The notes beneath the pieces are model-generated. The model did no database searches. It saw nothing but the letters and a program-made list of their open reading frames with translations, and was not told the DNA's origin. From AWTP1-13 sp050248715 (GTDB lineage: Bacteria > Pseudomonadota > Alphaproteobacteria > Rhizobiales > Hyphomicrobiaceae), in assembly GCA_050248715.1 (NCBI GenBank), contig JBFWRV010000014.1:35816-99815 (forward strand): 64,000 nt of DNA, written 5' to 3'. Within the stretch, counting starts at the first letter, position 1; each line of letters starts with the position of its first letter. Below, piece after piece: positions 41,587 to 51,626 of this stretch. A program made the position numbers and the translations under genes.

Positions 41587-42816
41587 CTATTGGCTGGGAC
41601 TCTCGTTGGAGATGATGTCGCTGAACAGGTCCCACGTCTCGCCCTTGAAGCGCGACAGACGCACCGCCTGGATCGGGTAGAAGTCGGTCGTGCTCGTATT
41701 CACCTTGATGCCGGGCAGCAGCATCGGGACCTCGAGGTCCTTGAGCTTGGCCGCCTGCTTCATGATGTTCTCGCGGGTCAGGTTGTCGCCGGCGCGTTTC
41801 AGGACTTCGACCAGGGTGAAGGTGACCGCATAGCCATAGACCGTGCCCGCATCCTTTTGATCGACGCCCGGCATGTATTTGTCCATGAAGGCCTTCCACG
41901 CCTTGTAGTCGGCGGAGTTGGCCCACTGGGCGTCAGTCGCGTCCTTGCGGTACTGGGCAACCATGACGCCCTGCCCGTTCTCGAACCCGGCCGGCTTCAT
42001 GACGGTCGCCACCGAGTCGGACACGTTGTTGAGGTAGTGCGCCGGCTTCCAGCCGATCTCGGCCGCCTTCTTTATGGCCTGGGCGGCGAACTTCGGCGTG
42101 GTGATGTTGAAGAACACGTTGGCGCCGGAGTTCTTGAGCTGGATCATTTGGCTGTCGATGGTGGGATCGGTCACCTCATAGGTCGAGAGCTGGACGATCT
42201 TGTCGGCATCCTTGCCGAGGCCAGCCTTGAAGCCGTTGAAGTAGTCCTTGCCGTAGTCGTCGTTCTGCATGAGGACGCCGACCTTGGGGTCCTTCACGTT
42301 GGCCAGGATATGCTTGGCGTAGATGGCGCCCTCGGTCGCGTAGTCGGGCTGCCAGCCCATCGTCCAGGGAAACTCCTTGGGATGGCCCCACTTGGATGCG
42401 CCCGTCGCCACGAACAGCTGCGGCACCTTCTTGGCATTCATGTATTTGTGGATGGCCGTATTGGGCGGCGTACCCAGCGTGTTGAAGAGCAGGAGAACCT
42501 TGTCCTCCTCCACCAGCTTGCGCACCATTTCCACCGTCTTGGGCGGAGCGTAGCCGTCGTCATAGGTGATGAAGTTGACCTTGCGGCCGTTGATGCCGCC
42601 CTGGTCGTTGATCATCTTGAAGTAGGCCTCGATGGTCTTGCCGATCACGCCGTAGGCCGACGCGTTGCCGGAGTAGGGGTTGGTGTGCCCGATCTTGATC
42701 TCCGTATCGGTCGCGCCGTCGTCGTATTTCTTCTGGGCGGCAGCCTGACCGGCGGTCAGACCGACCGCCAGCCCAACTACACCGCTCAGCACCTGTCTGC
42801 GTGTCGTTCGCCTCAT
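41587..42816 (-). CDS. Branched-chain-type ABC transporter substrate-binding protein (copy 2)
   Basis: A 409-residue paralogue of the adjacent gene. The signal is MRRTTRRQVLSGVVGLAVGL, a twin-arginine-like start (RRTTRRQ) that copy 1 lacks. The fold start DTEIKIGHTNPYSGNASAYG and the segment DSQMIQLKNSGANVFFNITT are almost unchanged between copies. Differences cluster in the first 30 residues and the last 120. It shares the transporter with copy 1; separate ligands or export routes for the two are possible. The next gene upstream is the livM-type permease. Confidence 0.9.
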   Translation of the reverse strand: MRRTTRRQVLSGVVGLAVGLTAGQAAAQKKYDDGATDTEIKIGHTNPYSGNASAYGVIGKTIEAYFKMINDQGGINGRKVNFITYDDGYAPPKTVEMVRKLVEEDKVLLLFNTLGTPPNTAIHKYMNAKKVPQLFVATGASKWGHPKEFPWTMGWQPDYATEGAIYAKHILANVKDPKVGVLMQNDDYGKDYFNGFKAGLGKDADKIVQLSTYEVTDPTIDSQMIQLKNSGANVFFNITTPKFAAQAIKKAAEIGWKPAHYLNNVSDSVATVMKPAGFENGQGVMVAQYRKDATDAQWANSADYKAWKAFMDKYMPGVDQKDAGTVYGYAVTFTLVEVLKRAGDNLTRENIMKQAAKLKDLEVPMLLPGIKVNTSTTDFYPIQAVRLSRFKGETWDLFSDIISNESPSQ

Positions 42817-42879
42817 TGCGAGCTGTCTCCTTTGGTTGTCACAGGTCGTCTCTCATAGCGGCGGCTCGGCGGCGCGCCG

Positions 42880-43932
42880 TTACGATCCCTTGATCCGCCT
42901 CCACAGCAATGCGAGGCCTCCGGCGATCCCCATCGGCATCGTGTACATCAACACGATCAGGGCGATGCCGTAGATGGTCCATGGCTCCAGGTCGATGGGC
43001 AGGTGCACGGCCGCCGTGATCTTCTTGGTGAGCGCGTCGGCGTACTTCTCGATCACCTGCACGAACACGCCGCCGATGACGGCGCCAGGCAGCGAGGCGA
43101 TGCCGCCGACCACGGCGCCGACGAGGATGGCGATCGACAGCTCGAAACGGAAGCTGTCGGGCGAGACGAATTCGAAGATGATGGCGTGCAGCGCCCCGGC
43201 GACGCCGGTGTAAAGGGCACTGATCCCGAAGATGACCGTCTTGTAGTGGGCGACGTTGATGCCCATGGTGCTGGCGGCCATGGTATGGTCGCGGATCGCC
43301 GTCAGCGCCCGCCCGGAGCGGCTGTCGAGCAGATTGCGCGCGACCCAGAACATCAGCACGGCGACGGCGAGCACGATCAGATACATCCACTGGTCGCCGC
43401 TGAGCGGCAGGCCGAAGGGCGGGTCGGGCTTGAAGATGTTGATGCCCTGGACGCCATTGGTGAACCACTCGAAGTGGCGGTACTTGAGGAATTGAGGTAC
43501 TGCCACCGCCAGCGCGAAGGTCGCAAGCGCCAGGTAATGGCCCTCCAGCCGCAGCGCCGGCAGCCCGAAAACGTAACCCACGCTGAAACAGACGATGGCC
43601 ACCACGGGGAGCGTCGCCCAGTAGGGCCAGTTCGCCTGGTCGATCAGCACCGCGGCCACATAGGCGCCGACGGCGAAGAAGGCGCCGTGGCCCAGAGATA
43701 TCTGGCCGTTGAAGCCCGTCAGCAGGATCAGGCCGAGCACAGCGATGGCATAGACGATCATCAGCGAAAGCTGGAGGAAGCCGTAGTTGCTGATGAGGCC
43801 GGTCTTGCCGCCGATAATGGGCAGCAGCGCCAGGAAGATGATCAACGGCCACACCCAGCGTGCCCGGCCGAGCTGTACGCGCTTGCTGTCGGCTGCGCCG
43901 GCTTCAGTCGTCGCGGTGGTCGTGGTCGCCAT
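42880..43932 (-). CDS. livM: Branched-chain amino acid-type ABC permease, LivM family
   Basis: A 350-residue inner-membrane permease with about ten hydrophobic segments. The typical LivM patterns are VLGLILLTGFNGQISLGHGA and NPVTALRGN-type region ADRDTMAASTMGINVAHYKT-like (here IRDHTMAASTMGINVAHYKT). It forms the translocation pore with LivH and the two ATPases. A short Thr/Ala-rich N-terminus precedes the first helix. Three bases separate it from livH. Confidence 0.9.
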   Translation of the reverse strand: MATTTTATTEAGAADSKRVQLGRARWVWPLIIFLALLPIIGGKTGLISNYGFLQLSLMIVYAIAVLGLILLTGFNGQISLGHGAFFAVGAYVAAVLIDQANWPYWATLPVVAIVCFSVGYVFGLPALRLEGHYLALATFALAVAVPQFLKYRHFEWFTNGVQGINIFKPDPPFGLPLSGDQWMYLIVLAVAVLMFWVARNLLDSRSGRALTAIRDHTMAASTMGINVAHYKTVIFGISALYTGVAGALHAIIFEFVSPDSFRFELSIAILVGAVVGGIASLPGAVIGGVFVQVIEKYADALTKKITAAVHLPIDLEPWTIYGIALIVLMYTMPMGIAGGLALLWRRIKGS

Positions 43933-43935
43933 TGC

Positions 43936-44841
43936 CTAGACCCGCTTCACGGTCACGTGGCCGAACAGGCCGCTGGGTTTGAGCGTCAGCACGGTGATGA
44001 CGATGACGAGGGCCACAGTCAGCTTCTCGCCGTTGCCGACGATGTACACGCCGGTCGTCTTCTCGAGCAGATTGCCGAAGTATGCGATCAGGTTCTCCAG
44101 CACGCCGACGATGAAGCCGCCGGCGACGGCCCCGCCCGGGCTCGAGATGCCGCCGACGAGCGCGCCGGCGAAGCCGTACAGCAGGATGCTCGCCATCATG
44201 TTGGGCTCCAGGTAGACGGCCGGGGCGACGAGGGCGCCGGCAACGGCGCCGATGGCCGCGGCCAGCCCCCAGCCGAGCGCCAGCATCCAGTCGACGCGGA
44301 TGCCGGCAAGGCGCGCCGACACCGGGCTCTGCGCGGCAGCGCGCATGGCAAGCCCCAGCGGCGTGAAGCGGAAGAAGGCGAAGAGCGCGGCCAGCAGCAG
44401 GATCGTCACGGCGATCATTCCGATCTGGTGCGGGCCGATGTAGCCCGAGCCGGCGAACGCGACGTTGGGGAACGGGGAGGCGATGGCCTTGATCGTGTGG
44501 CCCCAGATGGCCCCCGCCAGGGAATGGAAGATCGCCAGAAGCCCAATGAACACGACGACGACGGAGAGAATGGGCGCGTCGTGCAGAGGGCGCAATATCA
44601 CGCGCTCGACGCTGACGCCGATCAGGAAGGAGACAAGGGCGACGATCGGCAGCGCCAGCCAGAAACTCATGCCCCATTCGAGCAGCTGCCACACGAGATA
44701 GGCGCTGAACATGGCCATCTCGCCTTGTGCAAAGTTTATGTGGTCGGTCGAGACGAAAATCATGACGAGCGCCAGAGCAAGGCACGCATAGATGGCGCCA
44801 TTGGCGAGCCCGGAAGCGATCTGCTGGATGAGCTGCTCCAT
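43936..44841 (-). CDS. livH: Branched-chain amino acid-type ABC permease, LivH family
   Basis: A 301-residue membrane protein, the second permease of the pair. It begins MEQLIQQIASGLANGAIYAC, typical of LivH, with YSTLHV-like region replaced by IFVSTDHINFAQGEMAMFSA. AAQSPVSARLAGIRVDWML is the cytoplasmic coupling loop. It is followed immediately by livM and preceded by livF. Confidence 0.92.
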   Translation of the reverse strand: MEQLIQQIASGLANGAIYACLALALVMIFVSTDHINFAQGEMAMFSAYLVWQLLEWGMSFWLALPIVALVSFLIGVSVERVILRPLHDAPILSVVVVFIGLLAIFHSLAGAIWGHTIKAIASPFPNVAFAGSGYIGPHQIGMIAVTILLLAALFAFFRFTPLGLAMRAAAQSPVSARLAGIRVDWMLALGWGLAAAIGAVAGALVAPAVYLEPNMMASILLYGFAGALVGGISSPGGAVAGGFIVGVLENLIAYFGNLLEKTTGVYIVGNGEKLTVALVIVITVLTLKPSGLFGHVTVKRV

Positions 44842-44856
44842 TTTCCGGTGCGCCTC

Positions 44857-45570
<714 letters not shown>

Positions 45571-45572
45571 GT

Positions 45573-46379
45573 TCAGGCCTCCGTTCCGAGATAGGCGCGG
45601 ATGACATCCGGGTTCTTCTGCACCTCGGCGGGCGTGCCGTCGGCGATCTTGCGGCCGAAGTCGATGGCGACCACCTTGTCGGAAACCGACATCACGAGGC
45701 TCATGTGGTGCTCCACGAGCAGCACGGTGACGTGCTGCACGTCGCGCACGCGGCGGATCTGCCCGCGCAGGATGTCGACCTCATCGTGATTGAGCCCCGC
45801 AGCCGGCTCGTCGAGCAGCAGGAGCTTGGGACTGCCCGCCAGCGCGCGGGCGAGTTCCACGCGCTTGCGCACCGGGAAAGGCAGGCCGCCGGCGGGCCGC
45901 GCGACGTGCCTCTCAAGGTCCATGAAGGCCGCGAGCTCTTCCGCTCGCTCCGTGATGCGACGCTCCTCGGCCTCGCGGGCCGGCAGGCGGAAGGCGTTGG
46001 TGGCAAAGCCGGTGGATGTGCGGCTGTGACAGCCGACCTTGATGTTATCGAGCACCGACATGCGATCGAACAGGGCCACGTTCTGGAACGTGCGGCCGAT
46101 GCCGAGCCTGGGTATGGCGTGCCGCGGTTGATCGAGGATCGAGCGGCCCTCGAAGAGAATATCGCCGCTGTCGGGCACGTAGAGGCGCGAGAGGCAATTG
46201 AAGAGAGTGGTCTTGCCGGCGCCGTTAGGGCCGATGAGGCCGACGATCTGGCCCGATGCCACGTCGAAGGAGACGCCGTCGAGCGCCACGATGCCGCCGA
46301 AGCGGACCGATACGTTGCGCACGCTCAGCTGCGAGTCCGCAGTGCTGCCGGGGGTGCGCAAAACGGCTTGCGCTACCAT
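45573..46379 (-). CDS. livG: Branched-chain amino acid-type ABC ATPase, LivG family
   Basis: A 268-residue ATPase, first gene of the operon. Walker A is LIGPNGAGKTTLFNCL, the signature region is GLPFPVRKRVELARALAGSP (LSGGQ is replaced by LPFPVRK) and Walker B is LLLLDEPAAGLNHDE. LVEHHMSLVMSV is the switch. Such signature divergence is common in LivG-type proteins. ATG 46379 is used; the operator-like palindrome lies about 67 bases upstream. Confidence 0.92.
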   Translation of the reverse strand: MVAQAVLRTPGSTADSQLSVRNVSVRFGGIVALDGVSFDVASGQIVGLIGPNGAGKTTLFNCLSRLYVPDSGDILFEGRSILDQPRHAIPRLGIGRTFQNVALFDRMSVLDNIKVGCHSRTSTGFATNAFRLPAREAEERRITERAEELAAFMDLERHVARPAGGLPFPVRKRVELARALAGSPKLLLLDEPAAGLNHDEVDILRGQIRRVRDVQHVTVLLVEHHMSLVMSVSDKVVAIDFGRKIADGTPAEVQKNPDVIRAYLGTEA

Positions 46380-46445
46380 GCTGGACGTCCGCTCCCTGGA
46401 TCGGTCTTGTCGGTTCTTGGGCGGCATTGGCCGCCATTGTCTGAT

Positions 46446-46458
46446 TGTCGGACCGACA
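46446..46458. promoter_or_regulatory. Perfect 13-base palindrome upstream of the liv-type operon
   Basis: TGTCGG-A-CCGACA, centred at 46452, fits the size and GT...AC form of FadR/GntR-type operators. It is 67 bases before the livG start and could be the target of the GntR protein at the operon's end. Binding is inferred. Confidence 0.55.
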
Positions 46459-46530
46459 CCTTATGGAATGGCTCAGCAGCGGTCCATAGGCAATTTGGCG
46501 GAGTCTACCTGTTGTTTGCGGCAAGGCAAA

Positions 46531-46560
46531 CGGGCCGGAGCGCTGCTACGCTCCGGCCCG
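46531..46560 (-). terminator. Hairpin terminator after the small exported protein gene
   Basis: A perfect 12-base stem (CGGGCCGGAGCG and complement) with loop CTGCTA, 34 bases after the stop at 46594. On the minus strand TTTGCCTT follows. Confidence 0.6.
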
Positions 46561-46593
46561 CCATGCATCATCGATCGTTGCGAGCCGGCGGCC

Positions 46594-46899
46594 TCAGGAA
46601 TTGCAGGGCCGCGCCCGTGCCACGCAATGCCAGCGGCTGCCGGGCCGAATCTTTCGGCACCGCATGGTCTTGTCCTTGGCAAGCGACCAGCGTGAGTAGC
46701 TCAGACCGTACGCTCGGCGCACCTCGCTGCGCCATCGGGCCCTGGCGATCAGCTCGGTCGGCGTTTGCAGGGCGCCTCTGGCGAAGGCTTCGCGCGGAGC
46801 CCGGCAAGCCGCGCTGGCCGGAGCCGAATCCAGCAGCGCCGCCGCGCCGACGAGGGCCGCCGCGGCAGCCGCGGCGCAGGCTTGAGTTCTCAACGTCAT
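46594..46899 (-). CDS. Small exported hypothetical protein, 101 aa
   Basis: The start MTLRTQACAAAAAAALVGAA is a signal peptide that runs to about ASAAC. The mature part is very basic and Arg/Trp/Cys-rich (ARARWRSEVRRAYGLSYSRW) and ends CVARARPCNS. No family is recognised. GGAGG precedes ATG 46899 by seven bases. It lies between its own hairpin terminator and the dehydrogenase gene and seems monocistronic. Confidence 0.6.
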   Translation of the reverse strand: MTLRTQACAAAAAAALVGAAALLDSAPASAACRAPREAFARGALQTPTELIARARWRSEVRRAYGLSYSRWSLAKDKTMRCRKIRPGSRWHCVARARPCNS

Positions 46900-47098
46900 T
46901 CTGGCCTCCATCGAAAGAGCATTCCCCAAACATCAAGCAAAGGCTGCGCGATCGCGTTGGCAACGGCATGCTGACGCGTGGTTTCACGCTACTTCCGCTT
47001 TTTGCCGATTCTTTCCCAACCCTGCGCGCGCCTGAGCCCGGCACCGGCCCTGATCCGGCGCCCGATCAAGCATTGCATTGCAGCCGTTTGTTGGCGCT

Positions 47099-48097
47099 CT
47101 AGAACATTGCCGCGTGCACGCGGTCGGGCGGGTTGTGGCCGTCGAGGAAGGTCTTGATATTGATGATCACCTTCTCGCCCATGTCGATGCGGCCCTCGAT
47201 CGTCGCCGAACCCATGTGGGGCAGCGCGACCACCCGGTCGCTCGCCAGCAGCTTCGGGTTGACGGCGGGCTCGTGCTCGAACACGTCGAGTCCGGCGCCG
47301 GCGATGCGGCCCTGCTCGATCAGGCGCGCGAGCTCGTTCTCATCGATCACCTCCCCGCGCGCCGTGTTGACCACATAGGCGGTGGGCTTCAGGAGCTTCA
47401 GCCGCCGCGCCGACAGCAGATGGTAGGTCGCGGGCGTGTGCGGACAATTGATGGAGACGATGTCCATGCGGGCAAGCATCTGGTCGAGGCTCTCCCAGTA
47501 GGTCGCCTCCAGCTCCTGCTCGATCTCTTCGGGCACCCGGCGGCGGTTGTGGTAGTGGACCTGGAGTCCGAAGGCCTTGGCGCGTCGGGCCACGGCCTGG
47601 CCAATGCGGCCCATGCCGATGATGCCGAGCCGCTTGCCCCAGATGCGGTGGCCCAGCATCCACGTCGGCGACCAGCCCGACCAGCTGGTCTTCGGGTCCT
47701 TCAGCACCGCGGTGCCCTCGGCCAGCCGGCGCGGCACTGCCAGCACCAGCGCCATGGTCATGTCGGCCGTATCCTCGGTGAGCACGCCCGGAGTGTTCGT
47801 GACGATGATGCCCCGCGAGCGCGCGGTATCGAGATCGATGTTGTCCACGCCGTTGCCGAAATTGGCGACTAGCTTGAGCTGCGGCCCGGCCTGGGACAGC
47901 AGCGATCGGTCGATCCGGTCGGTCACGGTCGGCACCAGCACGTCCGCCGCCTTCATCGCCTCGGCGAGCTGGGCCTGGCTCATGGGACGGTCTTCGACGT
48001 TGAGCCGCGCATCGAACAGCTCGCGCATGCGGGTCTCCACGGCCTCCGGCAGCTTGCGCGTCACGATGACGAGGGGCTTCTTGAGCGATGTCGGCAT
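47099..48097 (-). CDS. D-isomer 2-hydroxyacid dehydrogenase (GyaR/GRHPR type)
   Basis: A 332-residue NAD(P)-dependent dehydrogenase of the glyoxylate/hydroxypyruvate reductase group. The dinucleotide motif KRLGIIGMGRIGQAVARRAK lies at about residues 152-171. NTARGEVIDENELARLIEQG carries the catalytic arginine region, AGLDVFEHEP holds the glutamate, and LPHMGSATIEGR the histidine. It reduces glyoxylate to glycolate or hydroxypyruvate to glycerate. The frame is open for another 240 codons upstream but only the part from ATG 48097 matches. No operon partners. Confidence 0.9.
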   Translation of the reverse strand: MPTSLKKPLVIVTRKLPEAVETRMRELFDARLNVEDRPMSQAQLAEAMKAADVLVPTVTDRIDRSLLSQAGPQLKLVANFGNGVDNIDLDTARSRGIIVTNTPGVLTEDTADMTMALVLAVPRRLAEGTAVLKDPKTSWSGWSPTWMLGHRIWGKRLGIIGMGRIGQAVARRAKAFGLQVHYHNRRRVPEEIEQELEATYWESLDQMLARMDIVSINCPHTPATYHLLSARRLKLLKPTAYVVNTARGEVIDENELARLIEQGRIAGAGLDVFEHEPAVNPKLLASDRVVALPHMGSATIEGRIDMGEKVIINIKTFLDGHNPPDRVHAAMF

Positions 48098-48304
48098 GGC
48101 TCGGGCTCTGTGCAGGCGCGACGGAAAGGCTTGCGGCCGCCCCGCGCAAGGTGCTGTCCGCGGTCGGCTGCCGCCCTGTCTAACAGATGGCCCATGGGAT
48201 GACAAAACCGAGCCCCAAGGGAGCCCGGCAGCCCAGGCGGTGAGAGGCCAGGCCGGTGTGAACGGGCTTGATCTCGATCGCCAAATCATGGTTGTGGGCG
48301 AGCC

Positions 48305-48883
48305 ATGAGCGAACCGCGTCTCAAATGCACGACGAGGATGCGCGCGGGGTGGCTGAGGCTGGCCGGTGCGCTCGCCTGCGCGGTCGTTGCCGGTCCGATT
48401 GCGGGCCTGTCCGCGCAGGATTCGCGAACATCGCCTGCAGGCGGAAGCGGGCTGGCTGTGCCGCGGTTCGTCAGCCTCAAGACCGACCGTGTCAACTTGC
48501 GGCAGGGGCCTGGCACCGAATATACCACAGCCTGGGTCTTCCGCCGGGTCGGCTTGCCGGTCGAGGTGATCAAGGAATTCGAAAGCTGGCGTCAGATTCG
48601 GGACGCGGAGGGTACGACCGGCTGGGTGCTCGGCACGATGCTGAGCGGACGGCGGACGGCGCTCATCCTTCCCTGGGAGGCCAAGGCGGGCCAGAAAGCG
48701 ACGGCGACCCTGCGGAACGACGACAGCGAGCGAGCCGACGCGTTCGCCGAGGTGGAGGCCGGCGTGCTGGCCAACATTATCACCTGTGATGGGCAGTGGT
48801 GCCGCGTGTCGGTGGGCGGCTATCGTGGCTACATCGAGCAAGCCAAGCTTTGGGGCGCCTACCAGGGCGAAGTGATCAAGTGA
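48305..48883 (+). CDS. SH3-domain protein, exported
   Basis: A 192-residue protein with a signal peptide (LRLAGALACAVVAGPIAGLS) and two SH3-like domains. The first contains LKTDRVNLRQGPGTEYTTAW and GTTGWVLGTMLSG. The second (about residues 120-185) has VLANIITCDGQWCRVSVGGY and RGYIEQAKLWG. Bacterial SH3b domains bind peptidoglycan or partner proteins in the periplasm. Found in this form near dehydrogenase and irr genes in many alphaproteobacteria, though that gives no function. Confidence 0.85.
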   Translation: MSEPRLKCTTRMRAGWLRLAGALACAVVAGPIAGLSAQDSRTSPAGGSGLAVPRFVSLKTDRVNLRQGPGTEYTTAWVFRRVGLPVEVIKEFESWRQIRDAEGTTGWVLGTMLSGRRTALILPWEAKAGQKATATLRNDDSERADAFAEVEAGVLANIITCDGQWCRVSVGGYRGYIEQAKLWGAYQGEVIK

Positions 48884-48900
48884 TTTTTGGCGCCAGCCAA

Positions 48901-48930
48901 GTCATTCCCGCGCAGGCGGGGGATCCAGGA
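48901..48930. repeat. Short intergenic palindromic repeat
   Basis: GTCATTCCCGCGCAGGCGGG followed by GGATCCAGGA contains CCCGC-GCAG-GCGGG. The same GTCATTCC...GCGGG theme appears in the element at 6248-6354. It separates the SH3 gene from irr, which ends four bases later on the other strand. Confidence 0.5.
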
Positions 48931-48933
48931 TAG

Positions 48934-49362
48934 CTATTTCCGAACCAGCCGCACCACGACGTCGACATGCGAGATGCGCAGGTTCTCGGGCGGCTGCGGC
49001 AGGCCGTCGACGCGAATCGTATTGCCAGGAATGTCCACCAGGCGACCTTCGGCCTCGATGAAGAAATGATTGTGGTTGGAGATGTTGGTGTCGAAATAGG
49101 CGCGTTGCCCGCCGATGGCGATCTCGCGCAGGAGACCCGCGCGCTCGAACTGGTGCAGCGTATTGTAGACCGTGGCGAGCGACACCCTCTCGCCGGACTT
49201 GACCGCCTCTTCGTGCAGAATCTCGGCCGTCACGTGCCGGTCGCCGTTGCCGAACAACAGTTGAGCCAATGCCACGCGCTGCCGCGTCGGCCGCAGATCG
49301 GCCCGGCGCAGCAGTCCCGAAACGTCGACCCCGTGCTCAGGGCAGTCAGCCGAATTGCTCAT
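48934..49362 (-). CDS. irr: Irr, Fur-family iron response regulator
   Basis: A 142-residue Fur-superfamily protein of the rhizobial Irr group. DNA-binding part: RRADLRPTRQRVALAQLLFG and ERVSLATVYNTLHQFERAGL. The Irr-type histidine cluster SNHNHFFIEAEG lies at about residues 94-105, and IPGNTIRVDGLPQPPENLRI is the dimer part. The N-terminal heme motif of the Bradyrhizobium protein (GCPWHD) is absent. Irr represses heme synthesis and other iron-dependent genes when iron is low. fabA starts divergently 280 bases away, a common gene order in the group. Confidence 0.9.
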   Translation of the reverse strand: MSNSADCPEHGVDVSGLLRRADLRPTRQRVALAQLLFGNGDRHVTAEILHEEAVKSGERVSLATVYNTLHQFERAGLLREIAIGGQRAYFDTNISNHNHFFIEAEGRLVDIPGNTIRVDGLPQPPENLRISHVDVVVRLVRK

Positions 49363-49641
49363 CTACCTTGCGAGAAGTTAAGCCCAATCAAGCCCTTCAG
49401 GTGCGAGCGCGGAAATCCCCCGCCCGACACCCGCCATCATGCTGGCCTCATATATCAGTATAGGCGGGCTCGACACCGCCCGCAACGGCGATGCACCCCC
49501 GGCCCGAGCCCGGCTGGGATAAGCTGGAACACGGGCTTTTGAGCGATGTTCGAAGTGTGTTAGGAAGCCGTGATGCTGACGAAAGACGACAACGTCCTTC
49601 ATAAACCGGAATTCCTGAGAGGGGATGGGATCAAGAGGGTA

Positions 49642-50178
49642 ATGGCCGACCGTCCGACGAGTTACGAGTATGCCGACCTGTTGACCTGCGGTCGTGGGCA
49701 GTTGTTCGGCCCCGGCAATGCGCAGCTTCCCTTGCCGCCGATGCTGATGTTCGAGCGTATCGCCAGCATCTCGGAGGCAGGCGGTGCGCACGGCAAAGGC
49801 CAGATCGTGGCCGAGATCGAGGTCGCCGGAAATCCGGCTTTCGATTGGCTGTGGGCCTGCCACTTCAAGGGTGACCCCGTGATGCCCGGCTGCCTTGGGC
49901 TCGACGCGCTCTGGCAGCTCACCGGCTTCTTTCTTGGCTGGCTCGGCGCACCGGGCAAGGGCCGGGCGCTCGGGGTGGGCGAGGTCAAATTCTCCGGCAT
50001 GGTGGTGCCGACAACCCGGACCGTCCAATACGTGGTCGATCTGAAGCGGGTGATTCTGCGCAAGCTGAAGCTGGCCATTGCCGATGGGGTCATGAAGGCG
50101 GACGGTCAGGTGATCTATGCCGCCACCGATCTGCGCGTTGGACTGTTCGAGGCGGGAGAGCAGCCCGCGGCCGCTTGA
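49642..50178 (+). CDS. fabA: 3-hydroxydecanoyl-ACP dehydratase/isomerase
   Basis: A 178-residue FabA. It begins MADRPTSYEYADLLTCGRGQ and contains the active-site histidine His74 in WACHFKGDPVMPG and Asp88 in CLGLDALWQL, matching E. coli His70 and Asp84. It dehydrates 3-hydroxydecanoyl-ACP and isomerises the double bond, the branch point to unsaturated fatty acids. AAGAGGG precedes ATG 49642. The open frame continues 24 codons upstream but that part has no family match. First gene of fabA-fabB-fabI. Confidence 0.96.
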   Translation: MADRPTSYEYADLLTCGRGQLFGPGNAQLPLPPMLMFERIASISEAGGAHGKGQIVAEIEVAGNPAFDWLWACHFKGDPVMPGCLGLDALWQLTGFFLGWLGAPGKGRALGVGEVKFSGMVVPTTRTVQYVVDLKRVILRKLKLAIADGVMKADGQVIYAATDLRVGLFEAGEQPAAA

Positions 50179-50263
50179 GGCAGCGCTCGGAGGCGCAGGC
50201 CCGCTGGATGCCTGCAGCGATCGGGGCAGCGGCGCAGCGGCAAGGCGAGGAGAGGTTTCTTTG

Positions 50264-51493
50264 ATGCGACGCGTGGTCGTGACGGGCATGGGGATCGTTT
50301 CCTCGATCGGAAACACCACCCAGGAGGCGCTCGCCTCGCTGCGGGAGGCCAAGTCGGGCATCGTCCGCGCCGAGCAGTACGCAGAGCTCGGCTTCCGCTG
50401 CCAGGTGCACGGCGCGCCAAACCTTGAATGGGAAGGCATGGTGCCGCGCAAGGCGCGCCGATTCATGGAGGCCGGCGTCGGCTGGAACTACATCGCCATG
50501 GACCAGGCCATCCGGGATGCGGGCCTGGAGAGCGGTGACGTCGTCAACGAGCGCACCGGCGTCATTATGGGATCGGGCGGCCCCTCCACGCGGGCCATCG
50601 TCCGCGCCGCCGACACTGCCCGCGAGAAAGACCCCAAGAAGATCGGCCCCTTCGAGGTGCCAAAGGGAATGTGCTCGGGCCCGTCGGCGGCTCTCGCGAC
50701 GGCTTTCCAGATCAAGGGGGCCAACTATTCGATCTCCTCGGCCTGCGCGACCTCCGCGCATTGCATCGGCAATGCGGCGGAGATGATCCAGTGGGGCAAG
50801 CAGGACGTCATGTTCGCCGGCGGCTGCGAGGAGCTCGATTGGACCCTGTCGGTGCTGTTCGACGCCATGGGCGCGATGTCCACCGGCTTCAACGCCACCC
50901 CGGCGCGGGCAAGCCGCGCCTATGACAAGGATCGCGACGGTTTCGTCATTGCGGGCGGGGCAGGTGTGCTGGTGCTCGAGGAGCTGCGGCGCGCCAAAGC
51001 GCGCGGCGCCAGGATCTATGCCGAGCTGGCCGGCTACGGTGCCACCTCCGACGGTTTCGACATGGTCGCGCCCTCGGGGGAGGGCGCGGTAAGATGTATG
51101 CGCATGGCCATGAAGGGCGCCGACGGCAAGGGTGTCGGCCGCATCGACTACATCAACCCGCACGGCACCGGCACGCCGGTCGGCGACCAGCGGGAGATCG
51201 AGGCGATCCGCGAAGTCTTCGGCAAGGACGTGCCGCCGATCTCGTCGACCAAGTCGCTGACCGGCCATTCGCTGGGCGCCGTCGGAGTGCAGGAGGCGAT
51301 CTTCTCGTTGTTGATGCTCAACAACGGGTTCATCTGCGAGAGCGCCAATATCGACGAGCTTGATCCCGAGTTTGCCGACGTGCCCATTGTCCGTAAGCGG
51401 CAGGACAATGCGGACCTTAACTGTGTCATGTCGAACAGCTTCGGCTTCGGCGGCACCAATGCGACCCTGGTGCTGAGACGATGCGAGGCGTGA
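50264..51493 (+). CDS. fabB: Beta-ketoacyl-ACP synthase I
   Basis: A 409-residue FabB which elongates cis-3-decenoyl-ACP made by FabA. The catalytic set is Cys161 in SISSACATSAHC, His300 in INPHGTGTPVGD, Lys330 and His335 in SSTKSLTGHSLGAVG. The start MRRVVVTGMGIVSSIGN at ATG 50264 follows GAGGAGAGG. A longer frame from 50117 lies in the fabA gene and is rejected. About 85 bases separate it from fabA. Confidence 0.96.
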   Translation: MRRVVVTGMGIVSSIGNTTQEALASLREAKSGIVRAEQYAELGFRCQVHGAPNLEWEGMVPRKARRFMEAGVGWNYIAMDQAIRDAGLESGDVVNERTGVIMGSGGPSTRAIVRAADTAREKDPKKIGPFEVPKGMCSGPSAALATAFQIKGANYSISSACATSAHCIGNAAEMIQWGKQDVMFAGGCEELDWTLSVLFDAMGAMSTGFNATPARASRAYDKDRDGFVIAGGAGVLVLEELRRAKARGARIYAELAGYGATSDGFDMVAPSGEGAVRCMRMAMKGADGKGVGRIDYINPHGTGTPVGDQREIEAIREVFGKDVPPISSTKSLTGHSLGAVGVQEAIFSLLMLNNGFICESANIDELDPEFADVPIVRKRQDNADLNCVMSNSFGFGGTNATLVLRRCEA

Positions 51494-51626
51494 GGGCCGG
51501 CCGGCCCCTGCGCGCACCGCGTCTTGTCGCTGCGCACGGATGCCGGAGTTTTGTAGGGTGTCGAGGCCGAGAAAGTTGAAAGGTTGGGCCCAGGCGGCCC
51601 GCGCACATCACGATTGGAAGAAGGTC